A stretch of DNA of 64,000 bases from Chloroflexota bacterium (lineage in GTDB: Bacteria; Chloroflexota; Limnocylindria; Limnocylindrales; CSP1-4). The notes under the pieces were generated by a model. That model was not told where the DNA came from. It ran no database searches and saw nothing but the letters and a program-made list of their open reading frames with translations. Below, piece after piece: positions 50,591 to 58,846 of this stretch. The DNA lies in NCBI GenBank assembly GCA_003141245.1, contig PLLE01000039.1:60253-124252 (forward strand). The letters are read 5' to 3'. A program made the translations under genes and the position numbers. Each line of letters begins with the position of its first letter. The stretch's first letter is position 1.

Positions 50591-52711
50591 ATGAGGATCG
50601 TCGCCCGGCTTCGCTCATTCATTCGGCCCGCATTCGTTGCAGGAGCGCTCTTGCTGTTGGCCGCCCCAGCGGCCCTCGCCCAGGCCCCAACGCTCAAGGA
50701 CCGCGTCACAGATCAGGTGGGAGTGCTCGGATCGGCCCAATCGAGCGTGGAGTCCGCCATCACGCGCCTGGCAGACGACGCGAACGTGGACCTGTGGGTC
50801 CTCGTCGTATCCACCACGGGGAGCACCTCGACGCCCACTTTCGCCGAGGAAACGTTCGATGGGAACGGCTTCGGCGGAAACGACATGGTCCTGGTGGTCG
50901 CGGTCGACGATCACCGCTACGCCTGGGCCGAAAGAACCGCGACCCATCTTTCGAGCGACGCGCTCAACTCCATCGCCAGCGACAACCTCGACCCGGCCTT
51001 CCGCCAGGGCGACTACGCCGGCGGCGTGGTCAAGTTCATCGACGCATTGGCGCAGGCCGTCTCCGCGGGTTCCAAGCCAACGGCCGCGCCGGCCGAGTCC
51101 GGCTCCGGATCCGGGACCACCTCGAATGGTTCGTCCGGCAACGGCGACCTCGGCTCACTGCTCGCCTTCTTCGGCATCCTCGGCGTCATCTTCGTCGTGA
51201 TCGTCGTCATCGCCGGCTTCCGGGCCTGGAGGCTCTCCAAGCTGACCGCGGAAGAGCGCGACAAGCGGACCGGCGACCTGGCGCGCCAGGCCAACAAGCT
51301 GCTCGTGGACACGGACGACGCAATCACGGAGGCCAAGCAGGAGCTCGGCTTCGCGCAGGCCGAGTTCTCGGACGCGGATTGCGCGCCCTTCGCGGCCGCC
51401 CTGGACAAGGCTCAGGCGGAGCTCACGCAAGCATTCCAGCTGCGCCAGCAGCTTGACGATGCCACGCCTGAGGATCCGCCCACCCGCGAGCGGATGTACA
51501 ACGAGATCATCGCCCACTGCCAGACGGCGGGCGCGGTCATCGACGAGCAGGAGAAGCGGGTCCAGGCGCTGCGCGACCTGGAGAAGATCGCTCCCCAGGC
51601 ACTCGAGGCGCTTGGCAAGGCGATCCAGGACCTCCAGGGCCGGTTGCCCGCGATCAAGGCCGCGATGCAGGTTCTGGCGGGCTACGCCGCGTCGGCCTGG
51701 TCTTCGGTGAAGGGCAACCCCGAGGAGGCGGACAAGCGAGGCGCCTTCGCCGAGGCACAGATCGAGAAGGGCAAGGCGGCCCTGGCCCAGACGCCGCCCA
51801 ACAATCGCGACGCGGCCAGCGCGGCGCGAGCCGCGCAGGAAGCGGTCGCCCAGGCTAACCAGCTTCTCGACGCGGTTGAGCAGCAGGCGAAGTCCATCGA
51901 AGATGCGAAGTCGAACCTGGACGCCGAGCTGAATGCAGCCCAGGCGGACGTCGAAGCCGCCAAGGCTGCCGACAAGTCAGGTTCGGCCGATGCCACTCTG
52001 GCCGGCCAGCTCGCGCAGGCGGCCTCGCTTCTGCAAGGCGCCCGGACTCAGGCCGCGGCCGCGGCGCCGGATCCGATCGCCGCCCTCAAGGCAGCCCAGC
52101 AGGCGCATGCCACCGCGGACGCCGCACTCGTCGGAGTCCGGCAGGCGGCGGAGCAGCAAGCGCGGGCCACGGCGGCGTTCGAGGCAGCTCGCGGGTCGGC
52201 TCAGTCGGGCATCAACCAGGCATCGTCGTATCTGGCGTCGCGGCGCGGCGGCATCGGGCGCGAGGCCCGAACGCGTCTGGCGGAGGCCGAGCGCCACCTG
52301 GCGCAGGCCAACGCGATGGCCGCCACGGACCTGGCAGGAGCCACCGAAGAGGCCCGCACGGCCGATCGAATGGCCGACGAGGCCTACGCCCTGGCTAGCT
52401 CCGACTTCGGCGGCGGAGGCGGCAGCTCCGGCGGGGGCGGCGGGTCCGGCGGAGGCGGCGGGTCCAACGTCGCCGGCTCGATCCTGGGAGGCGTAATCGG
52501 CGGCATGCTCTCCGGTGGTGGGCGCCGCGGCGGGTTCGGCGGCAGTCCGTGGGGCTCCAGCGGCGGTTGGAGCGGCGGCGGCAGCAGCTCAGGCGGCAGC
52601 TCGGGCGGATTCGGCGGCTTCGGCGGCACCCACAGCGGTGGAGGTGGTTGGAGCGGCGGCGGTAGCTCAGGCGGCGGAGGCGGCACCCATAGCGGCGGAG
52701 GCGGCTGGTAG
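50591..52711 (+). CDS. TPM-domain membrane protein with coiled coil and Gly-rich tail
   Basis: A 706-residue protein. A signal peptide (FVAGALLLLAAPAALAQA, cleavage near 30) precedes a TPM domain (about 30-160, LKDRVTDQVGVLG, FGGNDMVLVVAVDDHRYAW). A transmembrane helix follows near 200-222 (LLAFFGILGVIFVVIVVIAG). Then about 370 residues of Ala/Gln/Glu-rich coiled coil. The last 100 residues are Gly/Ser-rich and end with two THSGGGGW-type repeats. TPM proteins occur in membrane-stress and photosystem repair; PspA lies 85 nt downstream. Confidence 0.88.
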   Translation: MRIVARLRSFIRPAFVAGALLLLAAPAALAQAPTLKDRVTDQVGVLGSAQSSVESAITRLADDANVDLWVLVVSTTGSTSTPTFAEETFDGNGFGGNDMVLVVAVDDHRYAWAERTATHLSSDALNSIASDNLDPAFRQGDYAGGVVKFIDALAQAVSAGSKPTAAPAESGSGSGTTSNGSSGNGDLGSLLAFFGILGVIFVVIVVIAGFRAWRLSKLTAEERDKRTGDLARQANKLLVDTDDAITEAKQELGFAQAEFSDADCAPFAAALDKAQAELTQAFQLRQQLDDATPEDPPTRERMYNEIIAHCQTAGAVIDEQEKRVQALRDLEKIAPQALEALGKAIQDLQGRLPAIKAAMQVLAGYAASAWSSVKGNPEEADKRGAFAEAQIEKGKAALAQTPPNNRDAASAARAAQEAVAQANQLLDAVEQQAKSIEDAKSNLDAELNAAQADVEAAKAADKSGSADATLAGQLAQAASLLQGARTQAAAAAPDPIAALKAAQQAHATADAALVGVRQAAEQQARATAAFEAARGSAQSGINQASSYLASRRGGIGREARTRLAEAERHLAQANAMAATDLAGATEEARTADRMADEAYALASSDFGGGGGSSGGGGGSGGGGGSNVAGSILGGVIGGMLSGGGRRGGFGGSPWGSSGGWSGGGSSSGGSSGGFGGFGGTHSGGGGWSGGGSSGGGGGTHSGGGGW

Positions 52712-52795
52712 CAGAGGCGTCGCCCTCCGCGGACGAACCTATACGCGAGTTCTACAGTCAAACGAACAGCACGATTAGGAAGGGAGATCGAATCA

Positions 52796-53509
52796 ATGGC
52801 TCAGACGACGATCCTCGGGCGTGTCGGCCAGCTGCTCCGGGCCAACATCAACGGCATGCTCGACAGTGCCGAGGACCCGGAGAAGATGCTCGACCAGCTC
52901 GTCCGGGATTTCACCAACAACATGAGCGAGGCCGAGGACGCGGTCGCCCAGACGATCGGCAACCTGCGCATGGTCGAGGACGACGCCAAGGAAGCGCGCG
53001 ACGCCATGGCCGACTGGACTGCCAAGGCCGCCGCCGCCTCGAAGAAGGCCGATGAGTTGCGGGCGGCGGGCAACACCGCCGATGCGGACAAGTTCGACAA
53101 CCTGGCCAAGCTTGCCCTCAGCCGCCAGATCAGCTTCGAGAATCAGGTCAGGACGTTCGATACGCAGATCGCACAGCAGACCGAGCTCGTCAACCAGCTC
53201 AAGGACGGCCTCAACAAAATGCGCGTCCGCCGCGACGAGCTGGTCCAGAAGCGCGACGAGCTGGTGGCCAGGGCCAAGATGGCCAAGGCCCAGACGCAGG
53301 TTCAGACGACGCTGAAGAACGTCTCGGTAATGGATCCGACGAGCGAGCTCAGCCACTACGAGGAGAAGGTCCGCCGTCAGGAAGCCCTGGCGCGCGGTAT
53401 GGCTGAGGTCAACGCCGACTCCGTCGACGAACAGTTCTCGGCGCTCCAGGGCGAGGAAGATTCGGCAGAGGTCGACGCCCGGCTTGCCGCCCTCAAGACC
53501 GGAAGCTAG
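52796..53509 (+). CDS. pspA: PspA/IM30 (Vipp1-like) membrane-stress protein
   Basis: A 237-residue helical protein of the PspA/ESCRT-III-like family: amphipathic N-terminus LGRVGQLLRANINGMLDSAEDPEKMLDQLVRDF, then long coiled coils with heptad Leu/Ala/Gln patterns (LVNQLKDGLNKMRVRRDELVQKRDELV). It polymerises on damaged inner membranes. GGGAG precedes the ATG by 9 nt. Adjacent TPM and AIM24 genes make a small envelope-integrity module. Confidence 0.94.
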   Translation: MAQTTILGRVGQLLRANINGMLDSAEDPEKMLDQLVRDFTNNMSEAEDAVAQTIGNLRMVEDDAKEARDAMADWTAKAAAASKKADELRAAGNTADADKFDNLAKLALSRQISFENQVRTFDTQIAQQTELVNQLKDGLNKMRVRRDELVQKRDELVARAKMAKAQTQVQTTLKNVSVMDPTSELSHYEEKVRRQEALARGMAEVNADSVDEQFSALQGEEDSAEVDARLAALKTGS

Positions 53510-53744
53510 TCGCCCGGGGTCGATCCGGCATAACGAGGACGAAGACCGTCTTCGCGGCGGCGGCATGGAGGGCCGCCGGAGATGGTCTTTCGCGCTTGGG
53601 CAGCCGACCGCGGGCCGGCCCGAGACCACTTGATCCGCGTGCCGGGACCCGGGGCCCCACCCTAACAGAAGGCACCGCCGGCCCCTCCGCCGGCTTACAG
53701 TGGAGGGGCCGCGCCATCTGGTGAGCGGCCATCAGGAGGACGCG
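53510..53744 (+). other. 235-bp gap between pspA and the AIM24 gene
   Basis: No gene. A perfect palindrome CGAAGAC-C-GTCTTCG and a second GC stem (CGGCGG/CCGCCG) lie just after pspA; without a following T tract, terminator function is uncertain. TACAGT near 53696 is a possible -10 for the next gene. Confidence 0.45.
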
Positions 53745-54452
53745 ATGCACACCGATTACATCCCGAAGTTGCTGCCGACCTCGGTTGACGAAGGGCAAGC
53801 CCCCGGCGTCCAGTTCCGCACCGACGGAGAGCTGGTCCCGATGCTCACGATGGAACTCGACGGCTCGATGTCGGTCTATTTCGAACACCACATCCTGCTC
53901 TGGAAGACGCCGAGCCTCGATATCGGAATGCACCCGATGAAGGGCGCCTTCAAGAGGGCAGTGGCCGGCATGCCGATATTCATGACCGAGACCAAGGGCG
54001 CCGGCCAGATCGCATTCAGCCGAGATGGCGTCGGTCATGTCTTCCATCTGAACCTGGCCCAGGGTCAGTCGGTCGAAGTCCGCGAGCACCAGTTCCTGGC
54101 CGCAACGGCGAGCGTGGATTACAGCTTCCGCCGGCTCCGGGGCATCGGGAACATGCTCTTCGGCGGCTCCGGCATCTTCATCGACACCTTCGCCGGCGGT
54201 CAGGGCGGCGGCACGATCTGGCTCCACGGCTTCGGCAACGTCTTCGAGAGAGTGCTGGGACCGGGCGAGTCCTTCGATGTCGAGCCGGGCGGCTGGGTCT
54301 ACAAGGACCCGACGGTCAACATGGAGATCAAAGTGGTCGGCCTGCGGATGGGCATCCTGGGCGGCTCGGGCAACCTGATCTTCAACCGCTTCACCGGCCC
54401 CGGCCGGATCGGCATCCAGAGCATGTACCTGCATATGCCCACCGAGGATTAG
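53745..54452 (+). CDS. AIM24 family protein
   Basis: A 235-residue beta-rich protein of the AIM24 (TIGR00266-like) family: VQFRTDGELVPMLTMELDGSMSV, LLWKTPSLDIGMHPM, FMTETKGAGQIAFSRDGVGHVF, LAATASVDYSFRRLRG and the Gly-rich GQGGGTIWLHGFG. The biochemical role is unsettled. ATG at 53745 has AGGAGG 6 nt upstream. A strong terminator follows 27 nt after the stop. Confidence 0.9.
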   Translation: MHTDYIPKLLPTSVDEGQAPGVQFRTDGELVPMLTMELDGSMSVYFEHHILLWKTPSLDIGMHPMKGAFKRAVAGMPIFMTETKGAGQIAFSRDGVGHVFHLNLAQGQSVEVREHQFLAATASVDYSFRRLRGIGNMLFGGSGIFIDTFAGGQGGGTIWLHGFGNVFERVLGPGESFDVEPGGWVYKDPTVNMEIKVVGLRMGILGGSGNLIFNRFTGPGRIGIQSMYLHMPTED

Positions 54453-54479
54453 CCCGGTCCGGCGCTCCCGCGCACAATC

Positions 54480-54514
54480 GAGAAAGGCCGCCGGTCAATC
54501 CGGCGGCCTTTCTC
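54480..54514. terminator. bidirectional intrinsic terminator between AIM24 and yceI
   Basis: A perfect 15-bp stem (54480-54494 with 54500-54514) and 5-nt loop TCAAT, with CTTTCTCTC on the plus side and AGAAAG/CTTTCTC on the minus side. It sits between the convergent stops of AIM24 and YceI and can serve both. Confidence 0.85.
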
Positions 54515-54529
54515 TCTGTTGGCGAGGGA

Positions 54530-55090
54530 TCAGGCCGCGCGGGCGACCATGACCTTGGTGGCTGCGGCCTCGGCCTGCAGGACGGCGATGTCCATCGTGA
54601 TCTTGATGTCGTCGCCGACGAGGACGCCGCCGCTCTCGAGGGCGCCGTTCCACGTGAGCCCCCACGCCTTGCGGCTGATCTTCGTCGAGGCGGAGAAGCC
54701 CGCGCGGCGCCCGCCCTGGAGATTCGGCACAACGCCGCCGATCTCGGCGTCCAGCGTCACGGGCCGCGTCTCGCCGCGGATCGTCAGATCGCCGTCGATC
54801 TTGTAGCCGTCTCCGCTCCGCTCGATGTGCGTGCTGCGGAAGACGAGCTCCGGGTAGGTTGCGGCGTCGAAGAAGTCCGCGCTTCGGAGGTGCGCATCGC
54901 GAGCCTCCATACCCGTTTCGATGCTCGATGCGTCAATATGCGCCTCGACCGTCGACCGTTCTGGGTTGGCCTCGTCGAAGTCCACCGCCACGGTGAACTT
55001 GCGGAACTGACCGCGGACCGTCGTGACCATCATGTGCCTGACGGCAAACTCGATCTGCGAATGGGCTGGGTCCAGATCCCAGGTGCTCAT
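54530..55090 (-). CDS. YceI family protein
   Basis: A 186-residue lipocalin-like beta-barrel that binds isoprenoid-type lipids: WDLDPAHSQIEFAVRHMMVTTVRGQF, EAHIDASSIETGMEARDAHLRSADFFD, YPELVFRSTHIE, LTIRGETRPVTLD and the terminal FSASTKISRKAWGL. It has no signal peptide, so it is probably cytoplasmic. ATG at 55090 has AGGAG upstream. Transcribed divergently from the MarR gene across a palindromic operator. Confidence 0.94.
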   Translation of the reverse strand: MSTWDLDPAHSQIEFAVRHMMVTTVRGQFRKFTVAVDFDEANPERSTVEAHIDASSIETGMEARDAHLRSADFFDAATYPELVFRSTHIERSGDGYKIDGDLTIRGETRPVTLDAEIGGVVPNLQGGRRAGFSASTKISRKAWGLTWNGALESGGVLVGDDIKITMDIAVLQAEAAATKVMVARAA

Positions 55091-55157
55091 CACTTGACTC
55101 CTAGCGCTGTGTGCTTTCGTGGACCCGACCTGGATCGTTTACTAAGCAACTAAGTGC

Positions 55158-55180
55158 TATAGTAATTGCCTGAGCAATTA
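55158..55180 (+). promoter_or_regulatory. MarR operator overlapping the -10 of marR
   Basis: TAATTGC-CTGA-GCAATTA (55163-55180) is a perfect inverted repeat that overlaps the plus-strand -10 TATAGT (55158-55163). Just upstream is a direct repeat ACTAAG-CA-ACTAAG. Located between divergent yceI and marR, it is a likely autoregulatory and yceI-controlling site. Confidence 0.75.
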
Positions 55181-55211
55181 TCTGCAAGTGGCCAATAGCG
55201 AGGAGCTATCC

Positions 55212-55730
55212 ATGGAGCGCCATATCGACGCGGAAAGCCGCGGCCGGCCGGAAGATGCGGGTCTCGCGGGAGTCCCGGAGGCCGCCCTCACCTCTTTGCT
55301 CGATCCGGCGGAGTTGCGCGCCTGGCGGGCGTTCCTGACCCGCCACGCGCGCGTGGCGCGCCGCCTCGAGGGCGATCTGATCGCGCGCAGCAATCTGCCG
55401 CTCGCCGAATACGACGTCCTGTTCCAGCTTGCGCTGGCCGAAGGGCGACGCCTGCGCATGAACGAGCTGGCGGATCGCGTGTTGCTCAGCCGCGCCGGCA
55501 TGACCCGCCTGGTCGACAGGCTCGCTGCCGACGGTCTGGTCAGCCGAGCCAAATGCGCGTCGGATGCGCGCGGCTACTTCGCCGTTCTCACGGCCGGCGG
55601 CCTCGCCCGCCTGGAAGCGGCGAGGCCCGGCCACATCGCCGCGGTGCGTCGCTTCTTCCTCGATTCGTACACTGCGCCCGAGCTCGAAACGCTGGCCGAG
55701 TTCCTGGAGCGCAGCCAGCCGCTCGACTGA
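55212..55730 (+). CDS. MarR family transcriptional regulator
   Basis: A 172-residue winged-helix repressor: AEYDVLFQLALAEGRRLRMNELADRVLLSRAGMTRLVDRLAADGLVSR gives the HTH, followed by the wing (KCASDARGYFAVLTAGGLARLEAA). A 30-residue N-terminal extension precedes the dimerisation helix. ATG at 55212 was chosen for GAGGAG upstream over the GTG at 55188. It likely controls the divergent yceI gene. Confidence 0.93.
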   Translation: MERHIDAESRGRPEDAGLAGVPEAALTSLLDPAELRAWRAFLTRHARVARRLEGDLIARSNLPLAEYDVLFQLALAEGRRLRMNELADRVLLSRAGMTRLVDRLAADGLVSRAKCASDARGYFAVLTAGGLARLEAARPGHIAAVRRFFLDSYTAPELETLAEFLERSQPLD

Positions 55731-55754
55731 ACCCAGGCCCGGGCGGCGAGACGC

Positions 55755-55760
55755 TATCGT
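55755..55760 (+). promoter_or_regulatory. -10 hexamer TATCGT, possible leaderless start of the LigD-polymerase gene
   Basis: TATCGT ends 6 nt before the ATG at 55767; it is a weaker match than the others. Confidence 0.4.
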
Positions 55761-55766
55761 TCGGTC

Positions 55767-57107
55767 ATGCCAACGCGCAGCGAGATCGTCGAGGTCTCCG
55801 GCAGGCAAGTCGCGATCAGTAACCCGGACAAGGTCTTCTTCGCCGGACCGGGCTACACCAAACGCGATCTGGTCGCCTACTACATGGCGGTCGCCGATGG
55901 GGCGCTGAGGGGCGCGGGCGGGCGGCCGATGGCGCTCAAGCGATACGTCAACGGCGCCGACGGCGACTTCTTCTTCCAGAAGCGCGCGCCCGAATCTCGA
56001 CCCGAATGGCTCCGAACGGTCGAGCTGGCCTTCCCGTCCGGGCGGACGGCCGACGAGATCGTCATCGACGACGCGGCCGGCCTGGCCTGGCTCGCCAACC
56101 TCGGCTGCCTCGACCTGAACCCTCACGCGGTCCGTGCCGACGACCTCGATCACCCCGACGAGCTGCGCGTCGACCTCGACCCGGTGCCCGGCGTGCCCTG
56201 GGACGACATCCGGCGAGTGGCGCTGGTCACTCGCGAGACGCTCGCGGATCTCGACCTGGTGGGCTGGCCCAAAACCTCCGGTTCGCGAGGCCTCCACGTC
56301 AACGTTCGGACCGAACCGCGCTGGTCCTTCGACGAGGTCCGGCGGGCGGCCCTGGCCCTGGCGCGCGAGGTCGAGCGGCGCGCCCCTTCGATCGCCACGA
56401 GCAAGTGGTGGAAGGAAGAGCGCCACGGCGTCTTCATCGACTACAACCAGAACGCCAAGGATCGAACGGTCGCCTCGGCCTACTCGGTCCGGCCGGTTCC
56501 CGACGCCAGGGTCTCGGCGCCGGTGACCTGGGACGAGCTGCCCGAATGCGAGCTGGGAGACTTCACGATGGCGACGGTGCCCCGGCGGTTCGCCGCGATC
56601 GGCGATCCGGCCGCGGGGATCGACGAAGCCGCGGGTTCGCTGGAGGCGCTGCTGGAGTTGTCGGCGCGGCAGGCGAAGGCGGGGCTCGGCGACGCACCCT
56701 GGCCGCCGCACTACGCGCGGGCGCCCGGCGAGCCTCCGCGCGTCATGCCGTCGCGGGCCCGGAAGCGGGACGATGGGGCGGCCGGCGGCGGTCCGGCCCG
56801 CACCGACGCCCCGGATGCACGCCCGAAGCCAAGCCCAACCGGCCGGCGGCAGTCGGCCAAGCCCCTGATCGAGGTCGCGCGGGCAGCCACCAAGGAAGAG
56901 GCGCTGGCCGGCTTCGAGCGCTGGAAGTCGCGCCACCCCGATGTCGTCGCGCACCTGGAGCCGGCCGACCTGCTGGTCGATTCGATGCGCGGCCGCTTCA
57001 CGCTGTGGTACCGCATCCGCGTCAACCTGCAGCACGTGCCCGAGGTGGAGCGCCCCCCGCAGGAACCGCTGGACGCCGATTACGACCCGTGGTCTGCGGG
57101 GCGCTGA
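55767..57107 (+). CDS. LigD-type polymerase/primase domain protein (NHEJ)
   Basis: A 446-residue stand-alone LigD polymerase domain of the archaeo-eukaryotic primase type, which fills ends during nonhomologous end joining. Visible: ISNPDKVFFAGPGYTKRDLVAYY, ALKRYVNGADGDFFFQKRAP, the metal pair in LRVDLDPVPG, KTSGSRGLHVNV, and KDRTVASAYSVRP. A C-terminal part of about 120 residues contains a basic low-complexity linker and an extra conserved tail (WKSRHPDVVAHLEPADLLVD) outside the polymerase. A separate ligase gene lies downstream in the opposite orientation. No ku gene is in view. Confidence 0.9.
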   Translation: MPTRSEIVEVSGRQVAISNPDKVFFAGPGYTKRDLVAYYMAVADGALRGAGGRPMALKRYVNGADGDFFFQKRAPESRPEWLRTVELAFPSGRTADEIVIDDAAGLAWLANLGCLDLNPHAVRADDLDHPDELRVDLDPVPGVPWDDIRRVALVTRETLADLDLVGWPKTSGSRGLHVNVRTEPRWSFDEVRRAALALAREVERRAPSIATSKWWKEERHGVFIDYNQNAKDRTVASAYSVRPVPDARVSAPVTWDELPECELGDFTMATVPRRFAAIGDPAAGIDEAAGSLEALLELSARQAKAGLGDAPWPPHYARAPGEPPRVMPSRARKRDDGAAGGGPARTDAPDARPKPSPTGRRQSAKPLIEVARAATKEEALAGFERWKSRHPDVVAHLEPADLLVDSMRGRFTLWYRIRVNLQHVPEVERPPQEPLDADYDPWSAGR

Positions 57108-57110
57108 TCG

Positions 57111-57144
57111 ACGGAACCACGGTAGAAACGGAACCACGGTAGAA
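57111..57144. repeat. 17-bp tandem repeat, two copies
   Basis: Two exact copies of ACGGAACCACGGTAGAA just after the LigD-polymerase stop, in the 154-bp gap between convergent genes. I see no clear terminator in that gap. Confidence 0.88.
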
Positions 57145-57261
57145 GCGGCAGAGCCCGAAGGAACCGAGCCCGCGCCCGACTCCAGAGGTCGGCGACGGCG
57201 ATCTCATCGGTTGCATTCTCTGTCGTCGCCGGTGGCGCCGCCCTGCCTGCAGAGGCGATCC

Positions 57262-58344
57262 CTATCGACCGAAGATCGCCTCGAGCTCGAACGGGGCCGT
57301 CGACTCGAGCTGGTCGTAGCGGCAGTCCTCCGGCCGTTTGTCGGGGCGCCAGCGGACGAAGGTCGTGGCGTGGCGGAACCGGTCGCCCTGGAGGTGGTCG
57401 TAGGCGACCTCGCACACACGCTCCGGTCGAAGCGGCTCCCACGAGAGATCGCGGTCGCGGTTCCAGCGGCTCGTGGCGCCGGGCATTCGCTGGCCGGACT
57501 CGCGCGCTGCGGCCTCCCATTCGGCCCATTCGGCCCAGGGATGGCCGTCGAGAGCGTTCTCGCGCAATGGCGCCAGGTCCGCCACAAGCTGCTCGCGTTT
57601 CTCGGTTGTGAAGCTCGCCGTGATGCCGACGTGGTTGAGCCGGCCGGTCTCGTCGAAGATGCCGAGCAGCAGCGAGCCGACCATCGTGCCGGGCCCGTTC
57701 TTGTGCCATCGAAAGCCGGCGACGACGCAATCGGCCGTGCGGGCGTGCTTGATCTTGGCCCAACCCCGCTTGCCGGGCATATACGGGTCCGAGAGTCTCT
57801 TGGCGACGACGCCGTCCAGGCCCGCGCCCTCGAATCGATTGAACCAGTCGGCGGCGACCGAGGGGTCACGGGTCGCGGGCGTCAGGTGGATCGGCGGCGC
57901 GGCCTCGCGAAGAAGCGCCTCCAGGAGCTGGCGGCGCTCGCCCTGGGGAGTGGAGCGGAGGTCGCGGTCGTCGAAGGCGAGCAGATCCCAGGCCACGTAG
58001 CTGGCGGGCGTCTGGGCCGCGAGCAGCTTGACCCTCGACGCCGCGGGGTGGATGCGCAGCAGCAGCGAGTCGAAGTCCAGGCCGCGCGGCCCGGCGATCA
58101 CCACCTCCCCGTCGAGTACGCACCGTTGTGGCAATGCGGCGCGCAACGCGGGCGGGAGTTCGGGGAAGTAACGGTCGAGTGGCTTCTGGTCGCGGCTCTG
58201 GATGAAGACCTCGTCGCCGTCGCGGAAGACGAGGGCCCGAAAGCCGTCCCACTTGGGCTCGTACTGCCAGCCCTCGCCGACCGGGATCTCGTCGGTCAGC
58301 TTGGCCAGCATCGGCTCGATCGGCGGCTGAAACGGCAGGTTCAC
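57262..58344 (-). CDS. ATP-dependent DNA ligase (LigC/LigD type)
   Basis: A 360-residue ligase. Adenylation domain: motif I YEPKWDGFRA with nucleophile Lys, RCVLDGEVV, YVAWDLLAFDDRDL, GVVAKRLSDPYMPGKRGWAKIK. C-terminal OB-fold: CVVAGFRWHKNG, GSLLLGIFD, RPERVCEVAYDHLQGDRFRH. It is likely the partner of the stand-alone polymerase. GTG at 58344 fits the start of homology (LPFQPPIEPMLAKL) and the -10 TATAGT 6 nt upstream. Confidence 0.93.
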   Translation of the reverse strand: MNLPFQPPIEPMLAKLTDEIPVGEGWQYEPKWDGFRALVFRDGDEVFIQSRDQKPLDRYFPELPPALRAALPQRCVLDGEVVIAGPRGLDFDSLLLRIHPAASRVKLLAAQTPASYVAWDLLAFDDRDLRSTPQGERRQLLEALLREAAPPIHLTPATRDPSVAADWFNRFEGAGLDGVVAKRLSDPYMPGKRGWAKIKHARTADCVVAGFRWHKNGPGTMVGSLLLGIFDETGRLNHVGITASFTTEKREQLVADLAPLRENALDGHPWAEWAEWEAAARESGQRMPGATSRWNRDRDLSWEPLRPERVCEVAYDHLQGDRFRHATTFVRWRPDKRPEDCRYDQLESTAPFELEAIFGR

Positions 58345-58350
58345 GACCCG

Positions 58351-58356
58351 ACTATA
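58351..58356 (-). promoter_or_regulatory. -10 hexamer TATAGT, leaderless start of the DNA ligase gene
   Basis: TATAGT ends 6 nt before the GTG at 58344. Confidence 0.6.
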
Positions 58357-58358
58357 CC

Positions 58359-58416
58359 GGAGGCAGGCCGTGGCGCAGATGTGTTGCGGAGGCAGGCCGT
58401 GGCGCAGATGTGTTGC
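58359..58416. repeat. 29-bp tandem repeat, two exact copies
   Basis: Units 58359-58387 and 58388-58416, each starting GGAGGCAGGCCGTGGCG. They lie upstream of the ligase promoter, where a -35 region would be. Confidence 0.9.
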
Positions 58417-58478
58417 GGGCCGGCGCCGCCGCGACTCGCGGCCTCGGCGATCTTCCCGCGGCCGAGAACCGCGGCCGC

Positions 58479-58681
58479 TTTTCCCCAACACGCCTGGAGG
58501 TAGTACAAAGTTGAAGCGGCGCGGCGGAATAGCCACTCTGGTGGTCGAATCGTCCTCGCGCAGGTCGCCCGGGCCGGCCAGAGGCCCTTCCCGACGCCAA
58601 TTGGGCTCGAATACGACCGCGAACAGCCGTTGGGCCCGACGTCTCTCCGCGCAGCACTACACCCAGGCGTGTTGGGCAAAA
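58479..58681. mobile_element. 203-bp element with 26-bp terminal inverted repeats, copy 2
   Basis: The left end (58479-58504) begins TTTTCCCCAACACGCCTG and the right end (58656-58681) is its inverted partner. Both ends match those of the element at 24347-24570; the right ends share CTACACCCAGGCGTGTTGGG exactly. A GC stem (58458-58463 with 58473-58478) abuts the left TTTT, as at copy 1. The interior is noncoding and differs from copy 1. The 58682-58846 stretch to the hydrogenase start shows nothing further. Confidence 0.75.
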
Positions 58682-58846
58682 TGCGGGGCCGGCCGGTGAC
58701 CCGCACTGGCGCGAGACACCGCCTCCGGTCCCCGCCCCCACGGTCCAGGGAACGTGAGGCCCGCCTCGGCACGACCAACGGCCCTATTCCCGCCGGTCGA
58801 CGAGGGCGCAACCTCGAAAGCCCGAGTCGGGTGGGGCGACAGCCAG

